A DNA stretch of 64,000 bases, from contig CAICTM010000406.1 in assembly GCA_903772945.1 (NCBI GenBank), positions 1 to 64,000 on the forward strand. The letters run 5' to 3'. The number at the start of each line of letters is the position of its first letter. Position 1 is the stretch's first letter. The position numbers were made by a program, and so were the translations under genes. Positions 1 to 9,275 of the stretch are shown in pieces. The notes beneath the pieces are model-generated. The model made no database searches, had not been told where the DNA came from, and was given only the letters and a program-made list of their open reading frames with translations. The stretch is from Seminavis robusta (Eukaryota; Bacillariophyta; Bacillariophyceae; Naviculales; Naviculaceae).

Positions 1-418
1 GTTCTTATTGTTGTTGGTCTCCCCTCCTCTTCCCCTCTTTGTTACTAGGCCGCTGCGCGGCCCCCTCCTCCTCTCCCCCGGGACGATACTTCGCGCTTCG
101 CGCGATACCTGCATGTTTCTTGTTGCCTCGGTTGGAAACAGCTCTGCTGGATAATAAATTCAGCTTCAAAGACAGAGGAAAAGGGGGTGGGATGTTGGGG
201 CATCGGCCTCTTGTGTGCCTTTGACGATGGCAAAGGCAAGATCTCCAAGAGTTCAGTTTCCGAACTGTAACTCTCTTCTATCAGTCACCTACCGGTAGCC
301 ACTTTTGAGAATCTAGCTTGACGTGCACCAGGCTACTAGTATTTAAAATATTTAATCAAAATCCGTGGAGTATGGGCTCCTGATGGCTAAGCTGCTACGG
401 TACAAGGTTTCCGAGTTC
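1..418. other. Intergenic, no gene seen
   Basis: This stretch holds a pyrimidine-rich run near 20-80 and a TACCGGTA-type palindrome near 290. Short open frames on both strands overlap each other, begin at non-ATG codons or lack any recognisable motif. The right part should be the 3' flank of the elongase-like gene. Confidence 0.5.
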
Positions 419-1291
419 TCACACACCAATTTTGCCAGTACCCTTGAAAGTATAGGTATGGCACCAAAAGTTGGCAAACATGGCAAACAAAAACACCATC
501 CAGATAAAACTGCCCACTCCCAGCTCCACAGGAACAGAGCCATACTGAATTGTCTGTGCATTGTGGACCATGAGAACCAGGAATTGAATCATTTGCATTG
601 CTGTCAGACATGGTTTGACAAGTTTGGCAAAATGAGTGAGGGTGGGGATCTTGGAAGCGGACAACAGATACCATGAGTACATGGCAGCATGGATGGCACT
701 GTTGATGCATTGCGGACCCCAACAGTCACCCATAGGACAGATTCTGAGAACAAAATATGAGAGCCAAATCTGCCCTCCATGGAGCATGCAGTGCAACTTT
801 GACATGCTCTTCTTCCCGTTGAGCTTGATAAAAATAGTGTCAGTGCAATCGGCGATCTTGTTCAAGTAGTAAAGCCAGTAAAGCATACCCATGGTAGGGT
901 TCCATTGGGGGTTCACATTGCCCCAGAAGGAGTATCCATTTTCGAAGGCGCAGGAGAATGCAGCAAATGCGTGCCATGTATTGAAGGTTGCCTGCAAAAT
1001 GTTGTAGGTTGGCTGGAATACTTTCGCTGCTGAAGGAAGCCAAGGAAGTTTCTTGACAATGGTGTCCTTGCTGGAAAGAAGCAACAGCCCATAGAGGAGC
1101 GTCATGGAGACAGAAAAGCCAATCATGGTAGCAGAAGCCATGAAGTCTTGCAACTCTTCCGCAGTTGTGAATTCACGGGCAAACACATCAATAGCTGGGT
1201 GAAAGTACTGGCCTGCCACAACAGTGACAATTGCAACAGCAATCAGCCCAAAGGAATCAACACCACCAGAGTAACTCGTTTTGACGACCAT
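419..1291 (-). CDS. ELO-family fatty acid elongase-like protein with altered histidine box
   Basis: The protein of about 290 residues resembles the ELO family of membrane condensing enzymes that extend acyl-CoA in the endoplasmic reticulum. It has several hydrophobic helices, the KIADCTDTIF stretch matching the family's K-x2-D-x2-DT-x-F motif, and INSAIHAAMYSWYLLS matching the NSxIHxxMYSYY motif. The usual HxxHH box is replaced by HCMLHGG: H167 and H171 are kept but position 170, normally His, is Leu. The first ATG in frame is at 1291; the frame stays open upstream to a TTG at 1333, so a further 5' exon is possible. Family membership is seen in the motifs; whether it still condenses acyl-CoA is doubtful because the changed His belongs to the proposed active site. 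Confidence 0.8.
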   Translation of the reverse strand: MVVKTSYSGGVDSFGLIAVAIVTVVAGQYFHPAIDVFAREFTTAEELQDFMASATMIGFSVSMTLLYGLLLLSSKDTIVKKLPWLPSAAKVFQPTYNILQATFNTWHAFAAFSCAFENGYSFWGNVNPQWNPTMGMLYWLYYLNKIADCTDTIFIKLNGKKSMSKLHCMLHGGQIWLSYFVLRICPMGDCWGPQCINSAIHAAMYSWYLLSASKIPTLTHFAKLVKPCLTAMQMIQFLVLMVHNAQTIQYGSVPVELGVGSFIWMVFLFAMFANFWCHTYTFKGTGKIGV

Positions 1292-1759
1292 GCTGTGCTT
1301 CGGATGTGCAGGATTTGTAGCAAGGAAGTGCAAAATTTATGGTTTGTTGGTTTTGCTTTTGCATTTGGTCGAGAGCCAAGTGATCGGGTGCCAGGAGCTG
1401 TACCAGGTACCAGTCCACCACTGAACCGTCATCAAGGGACTTGGTCCAGAGCCTGTGAGCATGGAGTACATGTCGTTCCTGCTCAGCGGATGGAATGGGA
1501 CATGAGAGCAGGATGACAGCTCTATACAGGTAGAAAAGGTAAATTTGGGGTTAAAGATTACAATATTGATTTAGAAAAAGTGTTTTACCTCATACTGCTA
1601 GCTAGTATCTTAAAATCGAAAAGTTGTAGTCATGTTCGCGCCAGACATCCAACAAAAGAGCTTCCAACAACCCTGCAAGGTCCGGAATCGGGACTAATAC
1701 CCGTGAATTAATCTTCCAGTTCCGCCCACGATTTGGCAGTCGCGCCAACTCGGGATACA

Positions 1760-1880
1760 GTTTCACAACTCCCGCACAGTTTCACGACTAGTTTCACAGA
1801 TGCGTGAAACTGTACTTTCACTTTCACAAATGTGTGAAAGTGCCAAAACAGTTTCACAACTCGCAACACAGTTTCACGAC
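1760..1880. repeat. Left GTTTCAC hairpin array
   Basis: Repeated GTTTCAC and GTGAAAC words make several small hairpins, one of them being GTTTCACAGATGCGTGAAAC. About 60 bp around 1806-1866 match the array at 6034-6164 closely in the same orientation. The array sits just inside the left end of the Harbinger-like element and may be a subterminal transposase-binding region. Confidence 0.75.
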
Positions 1881-1951
1881 TCTCGCAACAACACTAGAGA
1901 GGCTACGGAACAACCACACCACACCACACAAAGCCATCTAAACCAATTACA

Positions 1952-2665
1952 CTACGCAAGATTATACTTTGCTAGCTTCTCCATCTGTTTCTCCCGCTTC
2001 TTCTCTGACTTCTCGAGCATGTAGGCTTCCCGCTTCATCTTCTTAACTTCTTGATAGATTCTATTTCGAAATCGATCGAGCGCATAGACTTGATATTCCG
2101 GCCTTGTTGCGTATAGAAATCGTGGCAGTAATTCGATGTGTTTGTTGTCGTCGATGTCTTCGATTAGGAGCTGTTGAGCCACAGAGTCCTGCCACACGGG
2201 CTCACCCCAAACATCTTCCGTGGGCTTCGGAAAAATCAATCGATCATGAGCCAAGGCCACCGCGCCAATTGCCGATCGGTCGTCCTTTTCGGCAACCTTA
2301 TTTCGGATGCGTAGCAAGTTTGCTTCAAACTTATTGTCAAATGGGTAAGGCCCAAACTCTGGTCGGCCCTGACAGTACTGGTCGTATATCTCCCTTGCGT
2401 CTACCTCTTCCAATGAATTGCCATCTGGTATTTGGCCATCGGCAACCAAGTCATAGAGATATTCTTTTGCTAGGCTGGTTTTCCAATCTGGCTTTTTCTT
2501 GGGAGGCATTTTTCGGCTTGCTAACCCACAGAGAATGAAAATGATACCCTGTGACAAATGGATGTTTTTGTGGCCGGTGAGAGGGTTCTCTCCTAGTCGT
2601 GACGTTTGGTTTGGTGGCGACGTGGTCAAAGATACAGAATACTCCTTAGCTTGATTAGGGTCCAT
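1952..2665 (-). CDS. Unknown protein with two W-x2-S-x-A repeats, transposon cargo
   Basis: The product is not recognised. From M53 (2509) it reads MPPKKKPDWKTSLAKEYLY, and this may be the true start; the ATG at 2665 would add a poorly conserved 52-residue leader. Two copies of one domain are visible: PDWKTSLAKEYLYDLVADG followed by RPEFGPYPFDNKFEANLLRI, and PVWQDSVAQQLLIEDIDDN followed by RPEYQVYALDRFRNRIYQ. Each has W-x2-S-x-A, a leucine-rich helix, RPEF/Y and an F-x3-x-I/L helix. The C-terminus is lysine-rich. It lies within the Harbinger-like element, divergent from the UBA gene across 120 bp, so it may be an accessory DNA-binding protein like the Myb-like partner of Harbinger transposases; that role is inference. 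Confidence 0.7.
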   Translation of the reverse strand: MDPNQAKEYSVSLTTSPPNQTSRLGENPLTGHKNIHLSQGIIFILCGLASRKMPPKKKPDWKTSLAKEYLYDLVADGQIPDGNSLEEVDAREIYDQYCQGRPEFGPYPFDNKFEANLLRIRNKVAEKDDRSAIGAVALAHDRLIFPKPTEDVWGEPVWQDSVAQQLLIEDIDDNKHIELLPRFLYATRPEYQVYALDRFRNRIYQEVKKMKREAYMLEKSEKKREKQMEKLAKYNLA

Positions 2666-2785
2666 ATAGACATTGTGTAATAGATATATGTTCGTTGTAC
2701 TGCTAGGAATTGGATGATGCTAGATATTTTGATTGAAAGATCTTTTTCCGACGAACTTCGAGCTCAACTCTAGCCATTTCTTGGT

Positions 2786-4893
2786 ATGCCAACAACAAGA
2801 GCAAAGGCCAAGAAGGGACGAGCAGCAGCGGCTCAAAGGGTGCCAAAACAGGAGGATCCTAAGGAGGAGGAGTTGAGTAGATCCCGACGAGACAGCTACA
2901 CATCAAGTGAAGGAAGCTCAGTCGCCCGACCTGTGTTAGGATCTTCACAGCTGGGATCACCAGCAGGGAGTGTACGGAGCATTGGCAGCAGACGAATCAA
3001 CCCTACCCGAACGAACGCAGCAGGACTTTCACACGAGTTGCAGGTTCAGCTAGCAAGTGACGTGGAGAGATCTGGAGGCATTGTTGCTGTCTGCGAGAGA
3101 AAGAACGGAATTCTAGCTCTTTGCCGTGCAAATACCGACGCCTACGGTGAAAACAATCAGAAAAAGCGCCGACAACAAGTGCGCAACCGAATCAAATATT
3201 GGGAGAAACTTCACAAGGCAGGGACAGGGTATATCGATCTTTTGGATACTTGGCAAGTTTATATTTCTGAGCCAACACGACGATATCATTTGGAAGGAGA
3301 GCGAAAGCCGGCAGCACAAGCTCGAGTTCCAGACACTATCCAAGTTTCCCGAGACGACACGAGCTCCATCGGCACAGCAGAAACCACATCGATTGATTTC
3401 ACTCCTTCTAGTGATCCGATCAGTTCTGGCTTCGAGATTCCCACTGCACCACTGTCTTTTCAAGCTTTTGCAGCAACGAGTATTTTTGAGCCCATTAGCA
3501 CCATGTCGGGAATTCGAGGAACGTACCGTTCAGGTGAGCCGCATGGTGGCGGTGAAGCTGGCGGTCTCACGCGTAAGTTTCAACATTGTGCAACTGTTTT
3601 TATTGTTTCACACTCTTGCTGATCAATTGCATTGCCGAATCAACAGAGATCATTCCAGTCAACACTAAGTATTTGGAGCGAACACCAGATCCAATCAAAG
3701 TGATGAAAGTTCGTGGCCTCCAAGGTGTTGAAAAGAATGACCTCTATGATGGATACGTCATTAACCTTCGTTTGATTGACATCCGTGATCTCCTTGGCCA
3801 TGGAGAGGACAAGCCCAATCCAGATCATTTCCAAGCCAAGCTTATTTCGATGGGAGGGCCAGGTTCTGGTGCGAAGATTTCTATTGCAGTTCCTGCTCTT
3901 GATTGGCACTTTTCCGGAAAGGATGACGATAAAGTCAAGGAGGTGTTGCATGGAGATCAAAATAGTGGCATTCGCGACAAGTTGGACACCGTCTATCATG
4001 AGTTCACCAATGACCCGATTCGCAAGAGCAACCAAAAGCATCTCATTCTTGAGTTTCCACCGGGACTTTCTCTTTGTTCTGATGTTTTGTTGTGCAACAA
4101 AGACACGGCTGATCCCAAAACTGATTTGGACCTCGAAGTGCTGCCTGTTTTCACTGACTGTAGTGGTCTCGAAGCTCCACCGGATAAGTGGGAACAGGGA
4201 ACTGACACTAACGGGAATACAATCTCTATTCTCACCCGAACCGTGTTGAAGTTCCCTGCCTTTCGATTGCAGTGGCGTGTTGCGATCAAAGCGGAGGCCA
4301 TCAAGAGAGGACGCGGGGAAAAGAAGAAACAGACGCAAACTGCTGGTCAGGCCGCATTTTTGAAATCGATGCAGAATATGACGACTGGTTAGCTTTCTCT
4401 GTTTGCTCCGACAGCTTGCTTTCAAATGTAGCGTCTAACAAAATAGTACAATTTGTTTTCATTTCGCTTAGGACCTCTGACATTACCAACAGCACCGACC
4501 GCATCTCTTCCTCCCCTTTTTCCTTCGGCCCCTGCGGATCCGCCGGCTGGACCTTCTGGCCCTCCTGCTCCCACTATCAACGACAAGGTTTTTCAAGAAG
4601 TGGATGCAGGCATGGTTGCCAATCTAATCGGTATGGGTTTTCCGGAGTCTAATGTCGTTCTATCCTTGACTGCTGCAAAAGGAAACCCCGATGTCGCTCT
4701 TGCTTATTTGCAACAAAGTATTGACGATGGCAATAGCAATGATGATGATGGCGATGGCAATGATGACGGCGCCTTTGTTGATGATGCAATTGATAGCATG
4801 GAAGAGCTACTAAAGGAAGGGAAAAGCACGATCGATGAGATAATGATGAACGATGAGTCGCAACTCAAAAAGAGAGAAGCTTCCGAAATCTAA
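2786..4893 (+). CDS. UBA-domain protein inside the Harbinger-like element, three exons
   Basis: Exons are inferred at 2786-3572, 3647-4387 and 4472-4893, all joined by GT-AG introns that keep the frame, giving about 650 residues. Exon 1 encodes a basic start, a serine-rich stretch and a helical, charged region near residues 95-160 (RKNGILALCRANTDAYGENN and onward). Exon 2 encodes a globular region of no recognised family. Exon 3 begins proline-rich and then shows a UBA-like fold, with MVANLIGMGFPESNVVLSL and NPDVALAYLQQS, matching the UBA MGF loop and the later A-x2-Y-L helix. UBA domains bind ubiquitin. The tail is acidic. It lies inside the proposed transposon, head to head with the W-x2-S-x-A gene and 67 bp tail to tail from the transposase, so it is probably cargo or an accessory gene. 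Confidence 0.75.
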
Positions 4894-4960
4894 CAACTAG
4901 AACAAAGCAGATAAAAAAAAAGAATAATTCGAGGCACTACTACTGGGCTGATTACTCTAG

Positions 4961-5914
4961 CTACGCGACATAGAACAATGGCCCGCCGTTGTCCATATCA
5001 ACTTGGACCAGCACAGCACAAGCAAAGAAGCACGCTTGGTGCTTGACGGCTGTGTCGTCTACAGTGGCACGGTCATGACCATGCCGAAACCGGACGTCCA
5101 TAACGGCAAAATTTTTCAATCTACAATTGAATGTTTCTTGTCGCGACATTGCCCTTCCTTTGAAATCGCGGAGGTCCTGGTTGTCGTGTGAGCTTGGAGT
5201 CGAAATCAACGCTGGTTCTCCTCGGTAACCTTTGTCTCCAATTGCCAGCTTACCGGGAGAGTTTTGCTCCATGTGCCCTTTCAAGCTGGATCGAAAAATG
5301 CTGATGTCATGCTTTGAGGCTGGGTATGGCCCAGCAATCCAAACACATTTGTTCGTAAAGATAGAAAGAGCAACCTCGTAGTCGAATGCCGGCTTTTTGA
5401 ATTTGTGAGAGTAGTATTGCTTGTTCTCCGAAAAGCTGTCCAGTGTTGGCTCCTGGATCATACAATGGACACCATCAACAGAGATGATGAAGGTTGTTTC
5501 TGTATTGGGATCATGCTGATTGTTGGGATTATTCCAAGCGTTCGGCCAAACAATTACTTCCGGTTTCAAGGCAGCCAGCTTTTTGACATAAAACCAGTTC
5601 CATTTCCGGTACGTCTTGTCACTCACACCGAATCGGGCTTCACCTTCATTCTCAGTGGGGTAGCATGCCAGAAAATTGACTGCCATCAAAAAATGCTGAA
5701 AGTTGGCAACATCAGGCAAGACACTCGCATCTTCATTCTCACTGGTAAGGAGCATATCCCAAACAATAGACAGCACAATGGGCGACGATGCGTAGTGCGT
5801 TCGAAAGCGCGAAAGGTTCTTCTTTTCATTGACACTGTCAATGCGGTGCTGCTCAAATCCAATGACACGGAGGCCCGTTTCCAGCACCTCATTTGCTGGA
5901 AGATTTTGCGCCAT
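4961..5914 (-). CDS. DDE transposase of the PIF/Harbinger (IS5-like, DDE_Tnp_4) type
   Basis: The 317-residue protein carries a full DDE triad in the expected contexts: D147 in ISVDGVH, D227 in IGDKGYRG and E260 in SRQETFNCRLK, with spacings of 80 and 33 residues. GPYPASKHDISIFR between the first two is also typical of this family. Such enzymes cut and paste DNA between terminal inverted repeats. The start is set at the first ATG, 5914. The frame is open throughout and the triad is whole, so the enzyme could be active. It reads toward the UBA gene, and its upstream side faces the right hairpin array and inverted repeat. A short N-terminal exon could have been missed. Confidence 0.88.
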   Translation of the reverse strand: MAQNLPANEVLETGLRVIGFEQHRIDSVNEKKNLSRFRTHYASSPIVLSIVWDMLLTSENEDASVLPDVANFQHFLMAVNFLACYPTENEGEARFGVSDKTYRKWNWFYVKKLAALKPEVIVWPNAWNNPNNQHDPNTETTFIISVDGVHCMIQEPTLDSFSENKQYYSHKFKKPAFDYEVALSIFTNKCVWIAGPYPASKHDISIFRSSLKGHMEQNSPGKLAIGDKGYRGEPALISTPSSHDNQDLRDFKGRAMSRQETFNCRLKNFAVMDVRFRHGHDRATVDDTAVKHQACFFACAVLVQVDMDNGGPLFYVA

Positions 5915-6033
5915 GTTGCCTAACAAGAGACTTGACTTTGTTCAGCAGGGCATAGTCTATAGTATTAGTGCTGTTACGGGATGCCATGTTGTGCAAAGTC
6001 GGATGCATGGTGGGGTACGTGGCACAAAAGACA

Positions 6034-6164
6034 GTTTCACGAACAGTTTCACAACTTTGAAAATAGTTTCACGGATGTGTGAAACTCTACTTTCACTTTC
6101 ACAAATCCGTGAAAGTGTCAAAACTGTTTCACACATCTGTGAAACTGTGCGATATAGTTTCACG
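6034..6164. repeat. Right GTTTCAC hairpin array
   Basis: The same GTTTCAC/GTGAAAC word family as the left array, in the same direction, including GTTTCACGGATGTGTGAAAC and a second nested hairpin of GTGAAAGTG words. It ends 76 bp inside the right inverted repeat of the Harbinger-like element. Direct, not inverted, orientation relative to the left copy is unusual for subterminal repeats. Confidence 0.75.
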
Positions 6165-8450
6165 ACTCACGGTTAGTCAATCGTGGTTGGGAAGGAGCCT
6201 TTCACGGGAAATGCAGTCGTGCATTAAAATATGACGTCAGTTCCGGACCTTGCTGGCTTCGTCATGCTGAAGGAGTGCGACAGCCCAGTCCAGAGTCTGC
6301 CCCCTCTTCTCCTAAGTTTGCCCCCCTGCCAGCTACATGAGATTGTGTCCTCAACAGGCGCCTCGTGGCACCTTAAATACCGGTCTTGATTCTTCGTTCA
6401 TGTAGAAACCCAGATTGTACCGGCGCATGTTCCAACCAATCATCTTGGTTTGCCAAGAGAGACTGGTTTGGTCTCGCCCCAGCATCACATACCGGTGATT
6501 TTATGCGACAGCTAACACCGCTGCAATCAATTGTCGCCGCGTGGTTTCCGTTCCTCGAGTTGTCGCCTCAAGTCCTGCAATATCCGAAACTGATTGGAAC
6601 CCTCGCGCAACCCGAGTCTGTTCAAAATGTAAGATACCTGGCTGCAAAGGGAGTCAGCCCGTTGCGAGTCCATGCGTTCGGGGATTGCAAAGGTACACGC
6701 ATATTGCAGCAGCAAATCCGAGTACCAGACGTTGTACTTTTGATCTCCCGCTCTGGCGACCTCCATGGCAATCTCAAACTTGTCAATGGCTTGATCGTAG
6801 TGTTGCATGTTGCGATACGTGATGGCCCAGCATTTGTATCCATTGACAAAGTCTATTACAGCTTCTGTGCGGCACTGGCAGCTATCCAGAGCTTGAGCCA
6901 TTTCCTCAAAGGCTTCAAGACTTTGATCCATATTGTTCATGAGACTCTGCAACAGGCCAATCCCAGCCATCAAATTGCTATACATGACGCTGGATGTAGC
7001 GTCGAGCTGCTGGAAAATGCGTTTCGAACAGAGAAACGAGTCAAGACTCTGGGCAAACACCTCGTCTCTCTGATTGTTGTCGTGGAGAGAGGCCCCAATC
7101 TTCCGAAGAATGGTGCCCTCGTACAATCGAATCTGCGCAATTCCTAGGGTCTCAGTAGCACCTAGTTTTTCTCGTGCATGGGCCAGCATGTCACGAGCCT
7201 TTGGACACGAGTTTGGCACTCTGTTGAAAGAAGCCAGCATCCAGGCCACGGCGCAGAAACGGTTGATTGGGATTGCTTCTGGATTATCCGCATGAGCAAT
7301 GAGTTCCTCTAGCCGAACAAGAGCACTTTCGCAGTACCATCGTTTCATTTCATCGATAATGTCGGCATTGACTTGGGTACACATTTGTTGCTCTTGCTTA
7401 GTCAAATCAATGGGACGCTGATTGTCATCCAATGCTACTTCATTATCTTCACGTCCAATGATCATCTTGAGTACATTCGCCTTGTCCTGAGGATGTGTAG
7501 CCCGGGCATGCTCTACACAAATTTTGCTGGTCGCTTCCAGCACATTGCTGACACCTCCGAGCACACCTTCGGAGGAATCGAGTGAATCCTCAAACTTTTC
7601 CCATTCCGATTGCGGAATGATAACCGCCAGTTTGTCCGATTTCAATGCCGAAAAGAACTCAAAGGCACACCAAGCTCTGGACAAGGCAATGGGCTGAGTC
7701 CAGGGTACCAGCAGCCCGAGGACTACCTCGACCGCTTGTACCTTTTGTTGAAAAATGTTTCGAAAAACAGAAAAGGGAACAGGGTCACGGAGCGTCCGGA
7801 ATTGATTGAGACAAACAAAACAGATCCAGACGCGAGTAGTTTGTGGATCGTGCTTGTTTTGTTGACAAAACTCTTGGATGGCATCGACGACACGATAATC
7901 CCACGAATAGGAAAGCATCATGTCGGCTCTTCCCGCATTTGGATCTGTTACTAGAAGTCTATAGAATCATCTGATTCTATAGAATGGGGAAAAAATCTGT
8001 AGAATGGTCTGATTCTATAGAATACCTGAGGAAGGTATACTAGAATTCTATAGAATCAGATCAATCTATAGAATCAAAGTATGTGGGAATCTGTAGAAAT
8101 CATATTCTATAGAATCACACATCATATTCTGTAGAATCACACATCATATTCTATAGAATCAATTAAATTTTCTCTTGATTCTATAGAATCATCTTCTATT
8201 TTTTCTGATTCTATAGAATAAAACATGAAAATCTGTAGAATGTTGTTGCTCTGTGATACTACCGGTAGTACTGTTGTTGCCATTGGACGACATTGAGGCT
8301 GGTGATAGGGCATGCATCAATCCACAGACTTTACTCTCCTCTCTTCTTGTTATCCGGATCGATCGATTGATCGATTGATCGTGGACAATGGTTGATGGTT
8401 GATTGTTGATTGTTGCTCTTCAAATTCCACCAACTTGAATGTCAGTGGCC

Positions 8451-8652
8451 AAGAACTGACTGCCATCCCATGGTCCATAGAATTCAATGAGGGATGGCTT
8501 TCAGTTCTGCACCGGAGACGGTCGGCTTGAGTGAGGCTTGATAGAAGAGGTGCAACGATCCCATTCGAATAATTCAAGAACAACTCGCCGAGATCTGACT
8601 GCCTTCCCTCAGTCCATAGAAATAAATGAGGGATGGCTTTCGAATCTGCACC
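8451..8652. repeat. Internal duplication in the TA element
   Basis: About 63 bp at 8451-8513 recur at 8589-8652 (shared core ATGAGGGATGGCTTTC), 139 bp apart. Further diverged direct repeats follow (ACTCTTGATAATC-like at 8660 and 8762, GATGAGGCTGT at 8717 and 8870). They show that the element grew by internal duplication. Confidence 0.6.
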
Positions 8653-8799
8653 TTCAACAACACTCTTGATAATCAATCCATTGATAGATTCAACAATACC
8701 GGTACATGAAGACTGATGAGGCTGTCAATTCTATGAGAAGTCAGTGCTTTGCCTTCAATAATACACTTGATAATAGACTTACCTTATTGCAATACGACT

Positions 8800-8846
8800 G
8801 TAGTAGCAGTAGCAGTAGCAGTAGCAGTAGTAGTAGCAGTAGTAGC
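8800..8846. repeat. GTA/GCA trinucleotide microsatellite
   Basis: A run of mixed GTA and GCA triplets about 47 bp long inside the TA element. It gives polyserine or similar low-complexity peptides in every frame, so the open frames across it are not evidence of a gene. Confidence 0.85.
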
Positions 8847-9275
8847 GATGGATTGATCCACTATCCACTGATGAGGCTGTGGCACAACGCCATGTGTTGC
8901 TGCTGTTGTTGTTTGTTGCTCTTGCTGGTGCCGCTGTGGAAGGGTGCTGTGACCTTTCTGTGCCCTTCCCATTCTATAGAATGAAAACCGCTGATTCTAT
9001 AGAATGGTCTCTGATTCTATAGAATGGCAAATTCCATAGACTTCTAGCATCAGATCCTTGAAAATATCCACCATGGCAGATCCAGGTGCTCCATCTCGAG
9101 GGCAGCGGAGCTGTTTATACGTTTCATTTTGCATATACTGCTGAACAACATCCCGACAGGTGTCGGATGGACAAACTTGTAACTCTTGCAGAAACTCTCG
9201 GGAGAGATATTGGACGCTTAGGGCTCTCATGGGATCGCCTGGTTGGCCTGCACAAACATCATTGGGATCTCTCAT

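Larger units (their letters stand above)
1676..6252. mobile_element. PIF/Harbinger-like DNA transposon with cargo genes
   Basis: CAAGGTCCGGAA at 1676-1687 is matched by its exact reverse complement at 6241-6252. The trinucleotide CTG stands directly outside each end (1673-1675 and 6253-6255), as a 3 bp target-site duplication. Inside each end, 72-76 bp further in, lies an array of GTTTCAC/GTGAAAC hairpins. The interior is compact: two divergent genes 120 bp apart, then a third gene convergent with the second and 67 bp away that encodes a DDE transposase. A 3 bp duplication fits the PIF/Harbinger and IS5-like group, although their usual target is TWA, not CTG. The ends are short, so the boundary call is good but not proven; the transposase call is firm. 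Confidence 0.6.
7954..9044. mobile_element. Non-autonomous DNA element, TA duplication, ATTCTATAGAAT repeats
   Basis: The ends are GAAGTCTATAGAAT at 7954 and its near-exact inverse (one mismatch) ending at 9044, flanked by TA at 7952-7953 and 9045-9046. The 1091 bp interior has no transposase. The palindrome ATTCTATAGAAT and variants recur about a dozen times in 7957-8240 and about four times in 8970-9040, as subterminal repeats. A TA duplication fits the Tc1/mariner superfamily, though the dense subterminal palindromes are more like hAT or CACTA elements. It lies within a reading frame that its exact removal restores. Confidence 0.75.
6527..9275 (-). pseudogene. TIR-like/TPR protein gene interrupted by a 1.1 kb element
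   Basis: Two coding blocks on the minus strand, 9275-9045 and 7951-6527, belong together. The first starts at ATG 9275 and carries a conserved leader (LSREFLQELQVCPSD, then DVVQQYM). The second holds DMMLSYSWDYRVVDAIQEF and TRVWICFVCLNQ, which resemble the TIR-like flavour found in protist TPR proteins, then ALSRAWCAFEF, then helical repeats of TPR type (about residues 290-530). Removing bases 7952-9044, which start with a TA duplicate, joins the blocks in frame as KDLMLVTDPNAGRADMML. No canonical in-frame splice pair was found at the element ends, so this allele is probably broken, although the C-terminal block alone still encodes 464 residues. Function is unknown; TIR plus TPR proteins are often protein-interaction scaffolds. 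Confidence 0.7.

Noticed and set aside
8100-8240. A CRISPR-like array in the repeated ATTCTATAGAAT stretch
   Set aside because: Repeats are 12 bp palindromes with irregular spacing within a eukaryotic transposon, not a CRISPR.
7951-9047. The TA element as a normal spliced intron
   Set aside because: The only donor near its start (GTCTAT) leads to an immediate stop with the end acceptor, and no other pair keeps the frame.
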